Assembly: GCA_937912185.1 (NCBI GenBank) | Contig: CALDOH010000058.1 | Span: 1-6,715 of the forward strand | Length of the DNA stretch: 6,715 nt | Direction: 5' to 3' | Source: an uncultured bacterium | GTDB lineage: Bacteria > Patescibacteriota > Patescibacteriia > UBA1558 > GWA2-36-10 | Part shown: positions 5,231 through 6,715 of the stretch, in pieces | Layout of the letters: each line of letters opens with the position of its first letter | How positions within the stretch are numbered: position 1 is the first letter of the stretch | The notes under the pieces: generated by a model | Databases searched by the model: none | What the model saw: the letters and a program-made list of their open reading frames with translations, nothing else | What the model was told of the DNA's origin: nothing | Made by a program: the position numbers and the translations under genes

Positions 5231-6715
5231 TCAAGAAACTCCACCATCAGCCAGATAAATAAAAACCAAGGCAACTAAATATACTATCGCTCCTATTAAC
5301 AGCACCACACTAAAGCCAAATATTATAGCTAGATAGATTGCTATAATCGTCGCTAAAACTGAGAAAGCCCCGTTTACCGCCCAGCACCAAGGAATAATAT
5401 ATCCCATATTATTTTGACCAAGACGATGAAAACCAAGTGGCAACATCATACCCATAAAGAAGGCTGGTAAAGCTGTTATTATTCCTGATATCAATATTTT
5501 CCAAATAATATCAAGACTAATTGTTGAGTTTATTAGGTACTTTAAAGAAAATGCATAAATAAAACCAACAATAAATATACTAATTACTACCTGCAGATAG
5601 CTATTTATTTTTTGACTATCTAATTTCTTGGAAGACAGACTACCTAGTCCAGCAAAAAGTAACAGAGCTGCTAAAACAACAGAATAAGAATAAATAGGTT
5701 TCTCTAGATAAAGAACGAATTTTTGTATCAGGGACATCTCAATAAAAATAAAGCCTAAACCCAAACTACCAAAATAAGCCAAATAATAAACAGAACGCTT
5801 ATCTTTTATCCGACCAATGTTTTTATCAAAAACTAACAAAGGCAAAATAATACACAATAATGTCATAACAAAAAGCATTAGTAATAGAGAGCTTAATCCC
5901 CCATCTATATTTGAACCTACTGCAAAAGATTTAAAGTTTATGGGTGTTTGAAAAAAATAAAAAGGATTATCATCAAAAACTGGATAAAGTGTCTTTGTTT
6001 TATTATTCTCTACAAATTGATATGGATCATTAATGAAATCATAGTAGTATGTGTCTATTTCTTTGCCAGGAAGATAAAAAACACTATAGTCATTCTGATG
6101 AGAGTACTCTTGTATAGCTTCGAGCTCTTTACTTGTAAAAGGATTAACCTTAAACAAATAATTATTAAGAACTAAATTGTTTTCATCAACTTGGTTAACA
6201 ACGGCAATGTTTTTTTCCAAATCACTGATACCTAAACTTTTAGCCGCTTCCATATATAAAGATATTAACCTAGCGCCATCTTGCTCCCATCGAGTTAAGG
6301 TCAAAATACCATCCTCAGTTAAATGACTTAAATATTGTTCAAAAGCCTCAACTGTATACAGGTTACTTTCAACTAACATCAAGTTACCTGCTGCCGTAGA
6401 AGCCCAAGTATCCACCAAGGGAATATTTATAACATTGTAACTGTCTTGACTCTGGGATATAAAGCTTCTGCCTTCAGCAATAAATATATTAACGTCGGGA
6501 TGAAAATATAATTCACCAGATCTTTCTCTATAGCGATCCCTCATTATATCATTTACTATAATGGGATTTATCTCTGCACCAGTAACCCGATGATTATACG
6601 ATAACGCACTAAGAACATCCTTTCCTCCTCCGGGGCCAATAACCAGCACTTCACCCGGCTCAGCCACGGCAAAAGCAATATCGGCCAAATCCCCCCCCAA
6701 CATTTCATTGTTCAA
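5231..6715 (-). CDS. Spermidine-synthase-like membrane protein (5'-truncated by window edge)
   Basis: The frame is open to the right edge, so at least 494 residues are seen and the true start is outside; the TTG at the edge is probably an internal Leu. Numbering from that codon, residues 22-145 are a Rossmann domain of the SAM/decarboxy-SAM-binding spermidine-synthase superfamily. It has the nucleotide loop VLVIGPGGGKD (23-33), acidic AEIN (47-50), EGRSFI (81-86) and LVDTWASTAAG (100-110), followed by LYTVEAFEQYL. DDNPFYFF (248-255) closes the soluble part. About seven helices follow at roughly 275-296, 308-328, 341-359, 373-391, 405-425, 445-465 and 467-487, with family-typical GLGFIFIEMSLIQ and FMGMMLPLG. 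Such fused proteins are widespread, but their substrate is uncertain; aminopropyl or methyl transfer at the membrane is likely. The missing N-terminus may hold further helices. It ends 68 nt before the ZIP start; no clear terminator is seen apart from the AT-rich inverted repeat. Confidence 0.9.
   Translation of the reverse strand: MNNEMLGGDLADIAFAVAEPGEVLVIGPGGGKDVLSALSYNHRVTGAEINPIIVNDIMRDRYRERSGELYFHPDVNIFIAEGRSFISQSQDSYNVINIPLVDTWASTAAGNLMLVESNLYTVEAFEQYLSHLTEDGILTLTRWEQDGARLISLYMEAAKSLGISDLEKNIAVVNQVDENNLVLNNYLFKVNPFTSKELEAIQEYSHQNDYSVFYLPGKEIDTYYYDFINDPYQFVENNKTKTLYPVFDDNPFYFFQTPINFKSFAVGSNIDGGLSSLLLMLFVMTLLCIILPLLVFDKNIGRIKDKRSVYYLAYFGSLGLGFIFIEMSLIQKFVLYLEKPIYSYSVVLAALLLFAGLGSLSSKKLDSQKINSYLQVVISIFIVGFIYAFSLKYLINSTISLDIIWKILISGIITALPAFFMGMMLPLGFHRLGQNNMGYIIPWCWAVNGAFSVLATIIAIYLAIIFGFSVVLLIGAIVYLVALVFIYLADGGVS

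Noticed and set aside
4966..6175. Plus-strand frames of 70 and 75 codons
   Set aside because: Antisense to the conserved ZIP and spermidine-synthase-like genes; Lys/Ile-rich low-complexity translation typical of shadow frames.

Overview
The window is AT-rich except for one small island. It carries seven protein-coding genes, six on the minus strand and one on the plus strand. Low G+C, several small membrane proteins without recognisable family, a reduced Clp-type ATPase, a spermidine-synthase-like membrane enzyme and almost no Shine-Dalgarno (SD) sequences suggest a bacterium with a small genome, perhaps of the Patescibacteria (CPR) type. This is inference; no rRNA or marker gene is present to settle it.

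Layout on the minus strand, in transcription order from the right edge. (1) 6715-5231: 3' part of a membrane enzyme with a spermidine-synthase-like Rossmann domain and about seven C-terminal membrane helices; its start lies outside the window. (2) 5162-4398: a complete ZIP-family metal transporter with its own sigma70-type promoter, which sits inside a 9-bp inverted repeat. (3) 3916-3515 and 3511-3116: two small membrane proteins 3 nt apart, clearly one operon. (4) 2889-976 and 954-34: an exported protein of four Cys-paired repeats followed 21 nt later by a membrane-tethered single-domain ClpC-type AAA+ ATPase. The pair is read from a good extended -10 promoter and is the most unusual unit here.

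On the plus strand, 4092-4283 is a 63-codon gene at about 57% G+C. It has its own promoter, the only strong SD in the window and a strong intrinsic terminator. It diverges from the small-membrane-protein operon and converges on the ZIP gene; a second, bidirectional hairpin separates it from ZIP.

Functional links beyond the two tight operons are not visible. The most interesting hypothesis is that the tethered AAA+ protein serves the exported repeat protein, or another envelope client, in a small dedicated system. The repeat gene also carries a 251-bp internal repeat that is 249/251 identical, pointing to recent duplication or gene conversion. No stretch over 300 bases lacks a gene; the longest gaps are 2890-3115 (226 nt) and 3917-4091 (175 nt). 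I saw no tRNA, rRNA, CRISPR array, transposase or integrase.
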